Part shown: positions 50,652 through 58,740 of the stretch, piece after piece
Layout of the letters: the number at the start of each line of letters is the position of its first letter
Numbering within the stretch: the first letter of the stretch is position 1
DNA from: Zunongwangia endophytica
GTDB taxonomy: Bacteria; Bacteroidota; Bacteroidia; Flavobacteriales; Flavobacteriaceae
Length of the DNA: 64,000 nt
Assembly: GCF_030409505.1 (NCBI RefSeq)
Contig: NZ_JAUFPZ010000002.1
Coordinates: 1,805,501 to 1,869,500, forward strand
Direction: 5' to 3'
Translations under genes and position numbers: made by a program
Notes under the pieces: model-generated
The model's input: only the letters and a program-made list of their open reading frames with translations
What the model was told of the DNA's origin: nothing
The model's database searches: none

Positions 50652-51682
50652 GTCGCGTTTGAATTTCCTACAGTTAATGAAAATACTGCGAATAATAGCA
50701 CCAAAATAGCCAACGCTAAAACAAAAATAGTTTTCTTTCTAGCATGCGTCCATTCTTTTAAAGCAAGCCCTGCAACCATACTAAACAATACAAGCATAAT
50801 CATGTGTATAGCCCAACTAGTAAATTTATATTGTCCCATCCTAACATGACCTAGTCCATAAAAAAAGAATTGAGAATACCACAAAAAACCGGTAATAGCT
50901 GCTAAAATATAATTGAGGTTTAATTGTGGTGATTTTGAAAGCCGATACTCTCTCCAAGTTTTGTTTTTATTATGCAAAAAAATACAATATACCGCGGTTG
51001 TGATAAAAGCACCTGTATTAGAAAATATGTAAACTACATTAGTCTGAAAAGTTCCCGCACCATGCTCAAAGGCTATATCTGCTATAGGTTCACCCTGATC
51101 TATTGCAAAGCCATAAAGAGCAGATAAAACTCCTGCAAGAATACATAATGGTAAACCCTTCGCCACTGAAAATGTTGTGCCTTTATTTCCATTAATTCTT
51201 GAAAGGTCTATTTCTTTGAATCTACCAGCAACACCACAAAATGCAATTCCTAATATTCCCGAAAGCATTCCCATAATAATCCATTGGGAACCTGATTGGG
51301 ACAGAACCTCTCCCAGTTCTCCCTTCACTAATGGCGGTAACAAAGTTCCAATCACACAAGAAAGCCCTATGGAGATTGCGTAAGTAAGTGAAAAACCAAT
51401 GTATTTTATTGCTAATCCAAATGCGGTACCTCCAATGCCGTATGCTAATCCCAGTGCAAAGGCTTTCCACATAGCATCTTTAGGTGCTTCCTGCAATACT
51501 TGTAGTAATTCTGGAATTGTTATCCAAGCAACCAAAATTGGAAGTAGGAACCAACAAATAAAAGCCTGTGCTAACCAATATGTTTGCCATGACCAATTAA
51601 CAACTTTCTTCTGTGGTGTATAGCATAAGGCTGCAAAAGCAGCTCCTACGGCATGAAAGGCTATTCCTCCTACTACACTCAT
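50648..51682 (-). CDS. rhaT: RhaT-family L-rhamnose/proton symporter
   Basis: Membrane protein of 344 residues, the same length as the E. coli transporter, with about ten segments. Family motifs are FHAVGAAFAALCYTPQKKVV, NWSWQTYWL, LGLAYGIGGTAFGLAIKYIG, SLTYAISIGLSCVIGTLLPP and a C-terminal FYGLGHVRMGQYKFTSWAIH. RhaT imports L-rhamnose with a proton, and relatives may carry other 6-deoxy sugars or sugar acids. Since a GH78 heads this operon, rhamnose is the natural cargo, but none of the standard rhamnose isomerase, kinase or aldolase genes is near, so a different catabolic route or substrate should be considered. Confidence 0.9.
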   Translation of the reverse strand: MSVVGGIAFHAVGAAFAALCYTPQKKVVNWSWQTYWLAQAFICWFLLPILVAWITIPELLQVLQEAPKDAMWKAFALGLAYGIGGTAFGLAIKYIGFSLTYAISIGLSCVIGTLLPPLVKGELGEVLSQSGSQWIIMGMLSGILGIAFCGVAGRFKEIDLSRINGNKGTTFSVAKGLPLCILAGVLSALYGFAIDQGEPIADIAFEHGAGTFQTNVVYIFSNTGAFITTAVYCIFLHNKNKTWREYRLSKSPQLNLNYILAAITGFLWYSQFFFYGLGHVRMGQYKFTSWAIHMIMLVLFSMVAGLALKEWTHARKKTIFVLALAILVLLFAVFSLTVGNSNAT

Positions 51683-52542
51683 ACATTTATAATTTTTAAA
51701 TTATAGAAAGAATTAGGATTATTAAGGTAAATCATCTGCTGTTCTTCTTTGTTTAAAATATCATTTAGGGTTTCTTCATATTGCTTCCAGGTATAAGAAT
51801 AGTTTCCGGCTAGTAATGAAACTGGCCAGTCTCCACCCACCATACATCTATTAATACTGAAGTGGTCAATAATGAATTCAATATAGTCTGAAATATCTGT
51901 TTTACTCCAAGTATTCAGTTTACCTGAAGTAGTACCCAAACCAGAAATTTTCATATGAAATTGAGGATTTTTAGCTGCCTCTTTCATTAGTATTCCCCAC
52001 GCTCCGAATTTCAATTGATCTTGAATGGGAGGCTGATTTAAATGATCAAATACCATTTTTAATTTGGGCACTTTTTTGCTAACTTTCATTGCCACTTCAA
52101 TATGCTTTGGAATTACTCCCACAATATCAAAGGGTAAACCATACTTAGCAAGAATCTTCAAACTCTCGATAACTTTATTTTGAAGTAACCATTCGGGATC
52201 ATTTTCATTATGAATAAGATGCCGTACACCTTTAAAAAAAGAATTGTGCAAATAGATATCTTCAAGGGATCTTCTGCATTTTTCTGGATTATCAAGTGGA
52301 AGCCACCCTACAACTCCTTTAATCCAATCGGTATCTTCAGCAACCTTCAACATCCAATCTGTATCCTCAAAATTATTTGCCGCTTGCACTAACACCCCAT
52401 ATTTCACATTAGTTTTGAATCTTTCAATTTCTAATTGTTCCAGTGAATAAGTTTGATTCAGAATTGAAGCATCTCCCTTCAGCCATTTATATTCTGCTTT
52501 TTGTAAATCCCAAATATGAATATGTGTGTCGATAATGTTCAT
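51679..52542 (-). CDS. Amidohydrolase-2 family sugar lactonase (COG3618 type)
   Basis: Cytosolic protein of 287 residues. The opening DTHIHIWDLQKAEYKWLKG is the hallmark of L-fucono-/L-rhamnono-lactonases and related amidohydrolases. Other metal or active-site stretches are GVRHLIH, KMVFDHLNQPP and MVGGDWPVSLL. It is expected to open an aldonolactone to the free acid. It is flanked by RhaT (4-base overlap) and by the CoA-transferases (9-base gap), so it could supply the acid that the transferases activate. Confidence 0.86.
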   Translation of the reverse strand: MNIIDTHIHIWDLQKAEYKWLKGDASILNQTYSLEQLEIERFKTNVKYGVLVQAANNFEDTDWMLKVAEDTDWIKGVVGWLPLDNPEKCRRSLEDIYLHNSFFKGVRHLIHNENDPEWLLQNKVIESLKILAKYGLPFDIVGVIPKHIEVAMKVSKKVPKLKMVFDHLNQPPIQDQLKFGAWGILMKEAAKNPQFHMKISGLGTTSGKLNTWSKTDISDYIEFIIDHFSINRCMVGGDWPVSLLAGNYSYTWKQYEETLNDILNKEEQQMIYLNNPNSFYNLKIINV

Positions 52543-52551
52543 TCGCTATGG

Positions 52552-53694
52552 CTATAGATTAAATTCTCTGGCAATTGAATCATTGTGCTCTCCAAGAAAT
52601 GGTGCGCCAACTTCAGAATTTAGTTTTTTACCATTAATTTTAATGGGGCAGCGTGTTGTTCTTATAGTCTCGCCTTTACTGGTCTTCACACTCATTTCCA
52701 TATCCAATAATTTATAACCTTCTTCCTGCCTCAATTCTTCCATACTAAACACCTTTGCACACCAGACATCTGCTGGTTCCAGAATATTTAGCCAATGTTG
52801 AGTAGTATTAATTTTTAGATGATTCGCTAGAACCGCTTTTATCACATCTCGCTTTATAAACCACTGTTTAGAATCACTGAATTTCCCCAGCTCTATACAG
52901 TCTAAGAGCTCAGCCAGTTTTGGAATACTACCCATAGCAAGCGCTAAATATCCATTCTTGGTTTTATACACTCCGTAAGGCGCTCCAACATAGGAATGCG
53001 CATGATTTTTTTCACTTCTTTCTGGTAGCTCCTCACCATCATTAAGGAAAGTGGTAAAGACTTCAAATTGGAAGTCCAGTGCAGATTCTAGCATACTAAC
53101 CTGAACAAGACTTCCGTTTCCAGTGTTATCCAGTTTTACCAATGCTGCGAGAATACCCTGAGCCAGATGTGTTCCAGCAAGAATATCAACTACGCTTATT
53201 CCCATAGGTGTAGGCAATTTTGTGCTTTCCCCATTTAAATATGGTAAACCGGTAAGTGATTGTAAAAGCAGATCCTGACCAGGTAATTTTTTCCATTCTC
53301 CTTCATCGCCATAACCACTAATGGAAGCATATATGATCTTTGAATTAATTTGCTGTACCTTTTCGTAAGAAAATCCTAGTCTTTCCATAACTCCAGGCCT
53401 AAAATTGTGCATAAGCACATCTGCATTTTTGATTAATTTTGAAACCCTATTTTTATCCTTCTCATCTTTTAAGTCTGCAGCAAAACTTTCTTTATTTCTA
53501 TTTATAGTGTGAAATAAAGTAGATTCATTAGCTATTTTAATTTCTGAAACATAAAGTTGTCTACAAATATCACCTGAACCTTTTTTCTCAATTTTAATGA
53601 CACGCGCACCAAAATCGGATAAACGTAGACTAGCAGAAGGTCCCGAAAGAAACTGCGAGAAATCTATAACTGTTATTCCTTCCAGTAACTTCAT
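52552..53694 (-). CDS. Family III CoA-transferase (CaiB/BaiF), second copy
   Basis: Protein of 380 residues. Family motifs: VIDFSQFLSGPSASLRLSDF, RVIKIEKKGSGD, NRNKESFAADLK, HNFRPGVMERLGF, ISGYGDEG and PGQDLLLQSLTGL, where the catalytic Asp is near 141. It moves CoA between carboxylic acids by a covalent mixed-anhydride mechanism. It is a clear paralogue of the adjacent gene and overlaps it by 4 bases (ATGA). Both keep the Asp, so each could be active alone, or they could form a hetero-oligomer like the two-subunit transferases known for benzylsuccinate and malate. Confidence 0.92.
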   Translation of the reverse strand: MKLLEGITVIDFSQFLSGPSASLRLSDFGARVIKIEKKGSGDICRQLYVSEIKIANESTLFHTINRNKESFAADLKDEKDKNRVSKLIKNADVLMHNFRPGVMERLGFSYEKVQQINSKIIYASISGYGDEGEWKKLPGQDLLLQSLTGLPYLNGESTKLPTPMGISVVDILAGTHLAQGILAALVKLDNTGNGSLVQVSMLESALDFQFEVFTTFLNDGEELPERSEKNHAHSYVGAPYGVYKTKNGYLALAMGSIPKLAELLDCIELGKFSDSKQWFIKRDVIKAVLANHLKINTTQHWLNILEPADVWCAKVFSMEELRQEEGYKLLDMEMSVKTSKGETIRTTRCPIKINGKKLNSEVGAPFLGEHNDSIAREFNL

Positions 53695-54860
53695 GAATGC
53701 TCCGGATTTAAATTGAATTCTTTTTTAATAACTTCATTATCTGCACCTAAATCTGGCGCGGGAACAGATCCCCACATAATCTCACCATTTATTCGAATTG
53801 GGCATCGATTAGTCTTAAAGCTTTGGTTTATCGAAATTTGAATTTCTTGTTCCAGTTTTAAAAATTCATAGGATTGAGAATTTTTAAGCTCTTTCCAATT
53901 TTTGAGAGATGTGGCCCAAAGACCTTTAGCTAGTAATTTTTCTATCCAAAATTTTGAAGAGTTCTCTTTAATCAAATCGACAAGAATTGATTTGATCTCA
54001 TCTCGTTTTGAAAAAACCATAGATTGATCGTATTCATTCAGCAGATCAGACTGGATAATTTCTTTTAAATCCTGCAACGGAATCATTGCAAGAGCAATAT
54101 ACCCATCTTTGGTTTTGTATATTCCATAAGGCGCTCCAAGTAAAGCATGTGCATTGTTCACCAAAGATCTTTTAGGAAGCTTACCACTGGCAAAGTAAGT
54201 GGTGAAAATTTCAAATTGAAAATCGATAAGGGACTCCAGCAAACTCACTTCTATTTTAATCGCTTTTTTCTTTCGATTTTTATAAACCAAAGCAGCAAGT
54301 ATAGCCTGAACAACTTGCGCTCCGCATAAAATGTCGCCTATCGCCAGTCCAAAAGGTGTCGGAGCATCATCTCTATCTCCGCTAGCGTACATAAGTCCAC
54401 TCATAGCCTGTACCAATAAATCCTGTCCGGGTTTTTTTCCCCAAGGACCAACTTTTCCATAACCGCTTATTTCCGCATAAACCAATTCAGGATTACATTC
54501 TTTAGCTTGGTCAAAGTCTAAACCCAACTTTTTCATTACTCCTGGTCGAAAATTATGGATTATAACATCAGCTTCTTCTATCAATTTTCTAATATTATCT
54601 AATTCTTCTACCGATTTTAAATTTGCAGTGTAGCTTTCCTTATTTCTGTTTATAGTGTGAAAAAGCAAAGAATTATTTTTAACCCATTGATCTTTAATTG
54701 GTAAAATTCGGCATAAATCACCTTTGCCGGGATTTTCTATTTTAATCACTCTTGCTCCAAGATCAGCAAGCCGGAGACCAGCTGAAGGCCCCGCAAGATA
54801 CTGGCAAAACTCCAGTACCAAAATTCCCTTTAAAGGTTTATTATTGGTTTTATTTTTCAT
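53691..54860 (-). CDS. Family III CoA-transferase (CaiB/BaiF), first copy
   Basis: Protein of 389 residues: VLEFCQYLAGPSAGLRLADL, RVIKIENPGKGD, NRNKESYTANLK, HNFRPGVMKKLGL, ISGYGKVGPWGKKPGQD with the catalytic Asp near 147, and a C-terminal RCPIRINGE / PAPDLGADN typical of the family. It activates a carboxylic acid as its CoA thioester. The start lies 11 bases inside the end of the solute-binding-like gene. Together with MaoC it suggests activation, then hydration or dehydration, of an acid substrate. The acid is unknown. Confidence 0.92.
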   Translation of the reverse strand: MKNKTNNKPLKGILVLEFCQYLAGPSAGLRLADLGARVIKIENPGKGDLCRILPIKDQWVKNNSLLFHTINRNKESYTANLKSVEELDNIRKLIEEADVIIHNFRPGVMKKLGLDFDQAKECNPELVYAEISGYGKVGPWGKKPGQDLLVQAMSGLMYASGDRDDAPTPFGLAIGDILCGAQVVQAILAALVYKNRKKKAIKIEVSLLESLIDFQFEIFTTYFASGKLPKRSLVNNAHALLGAPYGIYKTKDGYIALAMIPLQDLKEIIQSDLLNEYDQSMVFSKRDEIKSILVDLIKENSSKFWIEKLLAKGLWATSLKNWKELKNSQSYEFLKLEQEIQISINQSFKTNRCPIRINGEIMWGSVPAPDLGADNEVIKKEFNLNPEHS

Positions 54861-56013
54861 TTTTCATTTTCAGGCTTTCCTCATAAATACTATTCATTTC
54901 AATAAAGGCATCCTTCATTTTTTTCTCTCCTTTCAAAAATTGCTGTAAGGGATCACCAGCATGATCCTGAAAATGTAGATACCCGTTATATCTTGGCCGC
55001 AAATAGGAATTATCCAGAGACTTTAAGGAGTCTTGAAAACAGTTATTACTGATCGAATTATTGGTTTCATCAAGCCAGGCTTTCCGATGACCAGGCTGGC
55101 CTCCATGTAATACAAATTCAGTTGACTGGTATCTTTCTGAGGCTACCATTTGAGCAAATTTCAAAGCTTCCTTTTTATGCTCGCTGAATTCTGAAACCGA
55201 TAAACCGGTTCCTCCTAATGTACTTCTTAATTTTTTTCCATTAAAGCTTACAAGGTCACCGTAATGTAGCTGATATTTCGCATAACCCCTGTGTGTGTAA
55301 TTTGCATATCCATAAGCAAAAGGGCAATACCAGAAATCATTTCCGGAAGTCATCATCTCTGCAACCTTAATGGGATTTGCCTGAAACATTTTGCCATCAA
55401 GCAAACTGTAAAACTCTTTCATTCTTTCCATTACAAGGAAAGCTGATTTTTCGCGAACAATTAATTCTTCAGATTGAAATGGCATCTCACCGTGAGCCTG
55501 GCAAAACATGTAGAAATTCATCAATAGATCAATTGGAATAGCGGGGGCGGCAACTTTCCCTTTTCTAGCCAGATCCAAAACCTGCTCCCAGGTTTTAGGA
55601 ATTTCGGCATCATTTTTATGAAGTAAATCAGTTCTGAAACTTGGTACCGGAGCAGCAGCATCAATTGCCAGTGCCCACTGATGTCCTCCAAAATTATAGC
55701 TGTCATGAGATCCTCCAACTTGGTTTTCCTGCTGATTCTTAATAAATTCTTCTGGTAAGTGTTCTTCAAGCGGTAATACACAATGTGTTTTCGCAGCACA
55801 TCCTACCCAGGGATGATCAATAACCAAAAGATCGTAACTTTTTGTAAGCTCTTCAATTGGATAATCGGCAAATTCCTGCAATGTACGTTGCCTCCATTCA
55901 ATATGAACATCGGGATACATTTCTCTGAAGCGTTGCGCACATGCCTGTAAAGGAACAAGTCCGCGTGTATGTCCCCAGGTTATTCCTTTCAATATTTTTG
56001 GAGAATCAGCCAT
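54850..56013 (-). CDS. Solute-binding-protein-like protein without signal peptide
   Basis: Protein of 387 residues with the fold pattern of family 1 extracellular solute-binding proteins (LKGITWGHTRGLVPLQACAQ, SYDLLVIDHPWVGCAA, DAAAPVPSFRTDLLHKNDAE, IPKTWEQVLDLARKGKVAAP, YCPFAYGYANYT). There is no hydrophobic signal or lipobox: the protein begins [10 protein letters not shown], and the start is fixed by a TAATG overlap with the MaoC stop. No ABC permease or ATPase genes are nearby. It therefore probably stays in the cytosol and binds a small acid or CoA-pathway intermediate, as a sensor, carrier or enzyme. Function unknown. Confidence 0.8.
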   Translation of the reverse strand: MADSPKILKGITWGHTRGLVPLQACAQRFREMYPDVHIEWRQRTLQEFADYPIEELTKSYDLLVIDHPWVGCAAKTHCVLPLEEHLPEEFIKNQQENQVGGSHDSYNFGGHQWALAIDAAAPVPSFRTDLLHKNDAEIPKTWEQVLDLARKGKVAAPAIPIDLLMNFYMFCQAHGEMPFQSEELIVREKSAFLVMERMKEFYSLLDGKMFQANPIKVAEMMTSGNDFWYCPFAYGYANYTHRGYAKYQLHYGDLVSFNGKKLRSTLGGTGLSVSEFSEHKKEALKFAQMVASERYQSTEFVLHGGQPGHRKAWLDETNNSISNNCFQDSLKSLDNSYLRPRYNGYLHFQDHAGDPLQQFLKGEKKMKDAFIEMNSIYEESLKMKNEK

Positions 56014-56456
56014 TAGCCTTCTTTCTTTTCGGTTAACAATAAGTGTTCACAAAACATCACTAGCTCATCGTACTGATTAAAAACCTCTACTTTCTCAGTC
56101 ACAATACCATATTGTGGTTTTTTATGATCTTTTTTATTAGAAATACTAATTTTTACACGGATAGTATCCCCTATAAAGACAGGATGGGTAAACCGGAGCC
56201 TTTCATAACCATAGGTCATTGCAACTTCATTAATCACATTGGCCGCCATGCCGATAGCTACTGAGAAGATCAAGGTACCGTGTGCGATTCGCTTTTTGAA
56301 AGTTTGTGTTTTACACCATTCTTTATCCATATGATGCGGGAAAAAATCACCTGTTTGTCCAGCATGCATCACAATATCGGTTTCGGTTATGGTGCGACCA
56401 ATCGTTGTTCGCTCTTCACCGATTTCAAATTCTTGGTAATATTTCTGTATAAACAT
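56013..56456 (-). CDS. MaoC-family (hot-dog) hydratase/dehydratase
   Basis: Protein of 147 residues with a single hot-dog fold. The hydratase-2 type site is visible in [12 protein letters not shown] (Asp about 37 and His about 42) with the family's HGT in [12 protein letters not shown]. MaoC proteins hydrate enoyl-CoA or dehydrate hydroxyacyl-CoA; members act on mesaconyl- and itaconyl-CoA as well as fatty acyl-CoA. Operon position with two CaiB transferases suggests work on a polar, branched or dicarboxylic acyl-CoA derived from a sugar acid. Five bases separate it from GH78. Confidence 0.9.
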   Translation of the reverse strand: MFIQKYYQEFEIGEERTTIGRTITETDIVMHAGQTGDFFPHHMDKEWCKTQTFKKRIAHGTLIFSVAIGMAANVINEVAMTYGYERLRFTHPVFIGDTIRVKISISNKKDHKKPQYGIVTEKVEVFNQYDELVMFCEHLLLTEKKEG

Positions 56457-56461
56457 ATATT

Positions 56462-58660
56462 TTAGATAGCTTTATAGCTGATTTTGTATTCTTTATCTGG
56501 ATTTATAATTACTTCATATTCATCATTTCCAAGATTGGTAATTTTAGCTGTCCCTTTTGGTTTTGATTTGCTTGTAAAAATCAAATTTCCTTCTCCTTTA
56601 ACTCCCGTTACCCGAATTTCCTTTTTACTTACATAAATTTCAATATCTCCATTGGGAGTAGGCACTTTTCCTTCTATCCAATCGAGTCCGCCAAGATTTG
56701 GCCTAATTTCATATTGCGTATAACCTGCAGCAGTTGGCTTGATCCCTAAATAATATTTACCGAAGAGATAAATAGGACTGGCGCCCCAGGCATGGCACAA
56801 ACTTTTCCCGTAAGGCCGTCCGTACATCGATAAATGTTCGTCTCCTTCATCTGAAGGATCATACTTTTCCCAAAATGAAGTAGCTCCCAATTCCAGCATA
56901 CCTCCCCAATAATCTCTAATTTCTTCCAGCACATATTCCTGTTCGCCTATCGCACAAAGAGCCTCTAATTCGTAAAAACGCATATACGGAGTGGTTATCT
57001 CCAGAATATCATCATTCAACAAAACCTTTTCTTTTACACTTTGCTTTTGATCTTCATTAAAGTAATTAAAAAATATACCAAACATATTAGCGTAACGCGT
57101 AACCGTCTCTTGCATTTCCCCATTTATACGCTGGTGCTTCATGACTTGGTTTTCTTCATCCCAGAAAACATCAAACAGCTTTTCCTGCATTTGTTTAGCC
57201 AAATTTTCATATCGCTTTTGATCATTTTTATCCCCAGCAATTTCAGCACTTTTTGACATTGCCTGAAGACTTCGCGCAAGTAACATTTGTTCAAAACTTA
57301 CTTCACCTGTTTTCGGCAAACCATCAGCCCAATCGATAAAAACCCAGTCACCTTCTAAAGGCTCCAAGAACCCGGATTTATTACGTCTACCTAGAACAAA
57401 TTCCATAAGACTTTTCATTCTTGGATAGAACTGTTCAATAAAACTTATATCACCGGTATAGAGATAATAATCATATATGCCCACAAACCAATACAGTGAA
57501 TAATCCATAATGGTATTGATATGCGCCGTTATTGGTTCCTTTCCTCTTAATGCAAGCAGTGTTCTTTCTACGGAATTATTATCGAAGAACAGGTAGTAGT
57601 TCATCAAATAACTCTGGTAAGCGTCTCCAGACCAGATCCAACGATCTCTTTTAATACCATCGATAAAAAATTCTCTTGAAGTAAGATGCATAGTGTAAGC
57701 CGAAACATCCCAGATTTCATTAAGCAACCCATCTGAAGAATTGAATTTCCCACGATAATCAAGTGGAAGATATTCATATAGCATAGAAATGGAGTCGTAT
57801 TTTATGGAAGGATCGGCCTGTACCTGCACATATCGAAAAGCTTTTGATTCATCGTGAGTATATTCTAAAGCCTGGCTTCCGTTGAATTTTATATAATCAA
57901 GAGTTTCACATTTTGCTGGGTCTAAAGCTTCTTCGCGAGATTCACCGTAATATAAAGCTAACCTTCCTTCACCTTTAATTCCGTGTATTTTTATGTATCC
58001 AAAAGTTTCCTTACCAAAATCAACCAATTCTCCATCACCAATAGGTTCTATTGTCTTCGCATTCCAGGGTTCTGTTTCAAGCCTAAAATCTGAAGGCTTT
58101 TCAACTGGCGAATTGAACTTCCAAGATCCCACCGGTTTCCAAGGTGTTCCTGATTGCTGTGCGTTACCTTTCTCATCAATCCATAATTTATCCTCATTAG
58201 TAACGATCCAGGATTCATCTGAATTAATATATTTTCCCTGTATATAAATAGACGGTAAAAATTCCTGATTATAAACTTTAAGCGAAATAGTGTGTTTCCC
58301 TGCTTCTATCGTGACAGATTTTGGCTGACCATAAATTTGTTTACCGTCAATCAATAACTGAAAAGAACCTTCTGAATAAATAGTAACCTCATCTTCTTCC
58401 GGTAAATTGACATCTGTTTGAAAAGTGACGAGAGGAAACGGACTGTAATAGCGCCAAAGTGGCGGAAATACCGCTTCCCGCTCTGTCCGACGTACTTGCA
58501 TCTTATTGCTCAGCCATATTTCAAAATCACCAGGATACCAAATCCAGGTTGCACTACTTTCCCCTATATTCTCTTCCTGGGAAATGGCGATATTGCAACT
58601 ACAAAGAGATATTATTAGAATTGCGGCAATTTTTATAAAGGAGTATTTCAATGATTTCAT
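56462..58660 (-). CDS. GH78-family alpha-L-rhamnosidase (shorter type)
   Basis: Protein of 732 residues with a signal peptide and a likely lipobox (SLCSC). N-terminal jelly-roll domains ([28 protein letters not shown]) precede an (alpha/alpha)6 barrel with [20 protein letters not shown], the GH78 acidic cluster, plus [20 protein letters not shown] and a C-terminal sandwich ([20 protein letters not shown]). It is shorter than the 930-residue GH78 and belongs to a different subgroup. As the first gene of the CoA-transferase/RhaT operon it likely releases the sugar that operon consumes: L-rhamnose or a relative. Confidence 0.9.
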   Translation of the reverse strand: MKSLKYSFIKIAAILIISLCSCNIAISQEENIGESSATWIWYPGDFEIWLSNKMQVRRTEREAVFPPLWRYYSPFPLVTFQTDVNLPEEDEVTIYSEGSFQLLIDGKQIYGQPKSVTIEAGKHTISLKVYNQEFLPSIYIQGKYINSDESWIVTNEDKLWIDEKGNAQQSGTPWKPVGSWKFNSPVEKPSDFRLETEPWNAKTIEPIGDGELVDFGKETFGYIKIHGIKGEGRLALYYGESREEALDPAKCETLDYIKFNGSQALEYTHDESKAFRYVQVQADPSIKYDSISMLYEYLPLDYRGKFNSSDGLLNEIWDVSAYTMHLTSREFFIDGIKRDRWIWSGDAYQSYLMNYYLFFDNNSVERTLLALRGKEPITAHINTIMDYSLYWFVGIYDYYLYTGDISFIEQFYPRMKSLMEFVLGRRNKSGFLEPLEGDWVFIDWADGLPKTGEVSFEQMLLARSLQAMSKSAEIAGDKNDQKRYENLAKQMQEKLFDVFWDEENQVMKHQRINGEMQETVTRYANMFGIFFNYFNEDQKQSVKEKVLLNDDILEITTPYMRFYELEALCAIGEQEYVLEEIRDYWGGMLELGATSFWEKYDPSDEGDEHLSMYGRPYGKSLCHAWGASPIYLFGKYYLGIKPTAAGYTQYEIRPNLGGLDWIEGKVPTPNGDIEIYVSKKEIRVTGVKGEGNLIFTSKSKPKGTAKITNLGNDEYEVIINPDKEYKISYKAI

Positions 58661-58685
58661 GAACTAATAGGCCTAAGTTATATTT

Positions 58686-58730
58686 TAAATATCTCTAATA
58701 TTTATTATGAATTTATCCTGTACCTCCCTG
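58686..58730 (-). promoter_or_regulatory. Conserved locus promoter module, copy A (GH78/CoA-transferase operon)
   Basis: Minus-strand CAGGGAGGTACAGGATA (58730-58714), 10 bases after the stop of the putative uronidase gene. The -7-like GATATTTA is at 58693-58686 with standard spacing. The leader to the GH78 start at 58660 is about 20 nt. Confidence 0.65.
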
Positions 58731-58740
58731 TTTTTCTTTT

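Noticed and set aside
50648..51682. Standard L-rhamnose catabolic operon
   Set aside because: RhaT is present, but rhamnose isomerase, rhamnulokinase, aldolase and mutarotase are not, and the neighbours are CoA-transferases.
54850..56013. Periplasmic component of an ABC importer
   Set aside because: No signal peptide or lipobox, and no permease or ATPase gene in the window.
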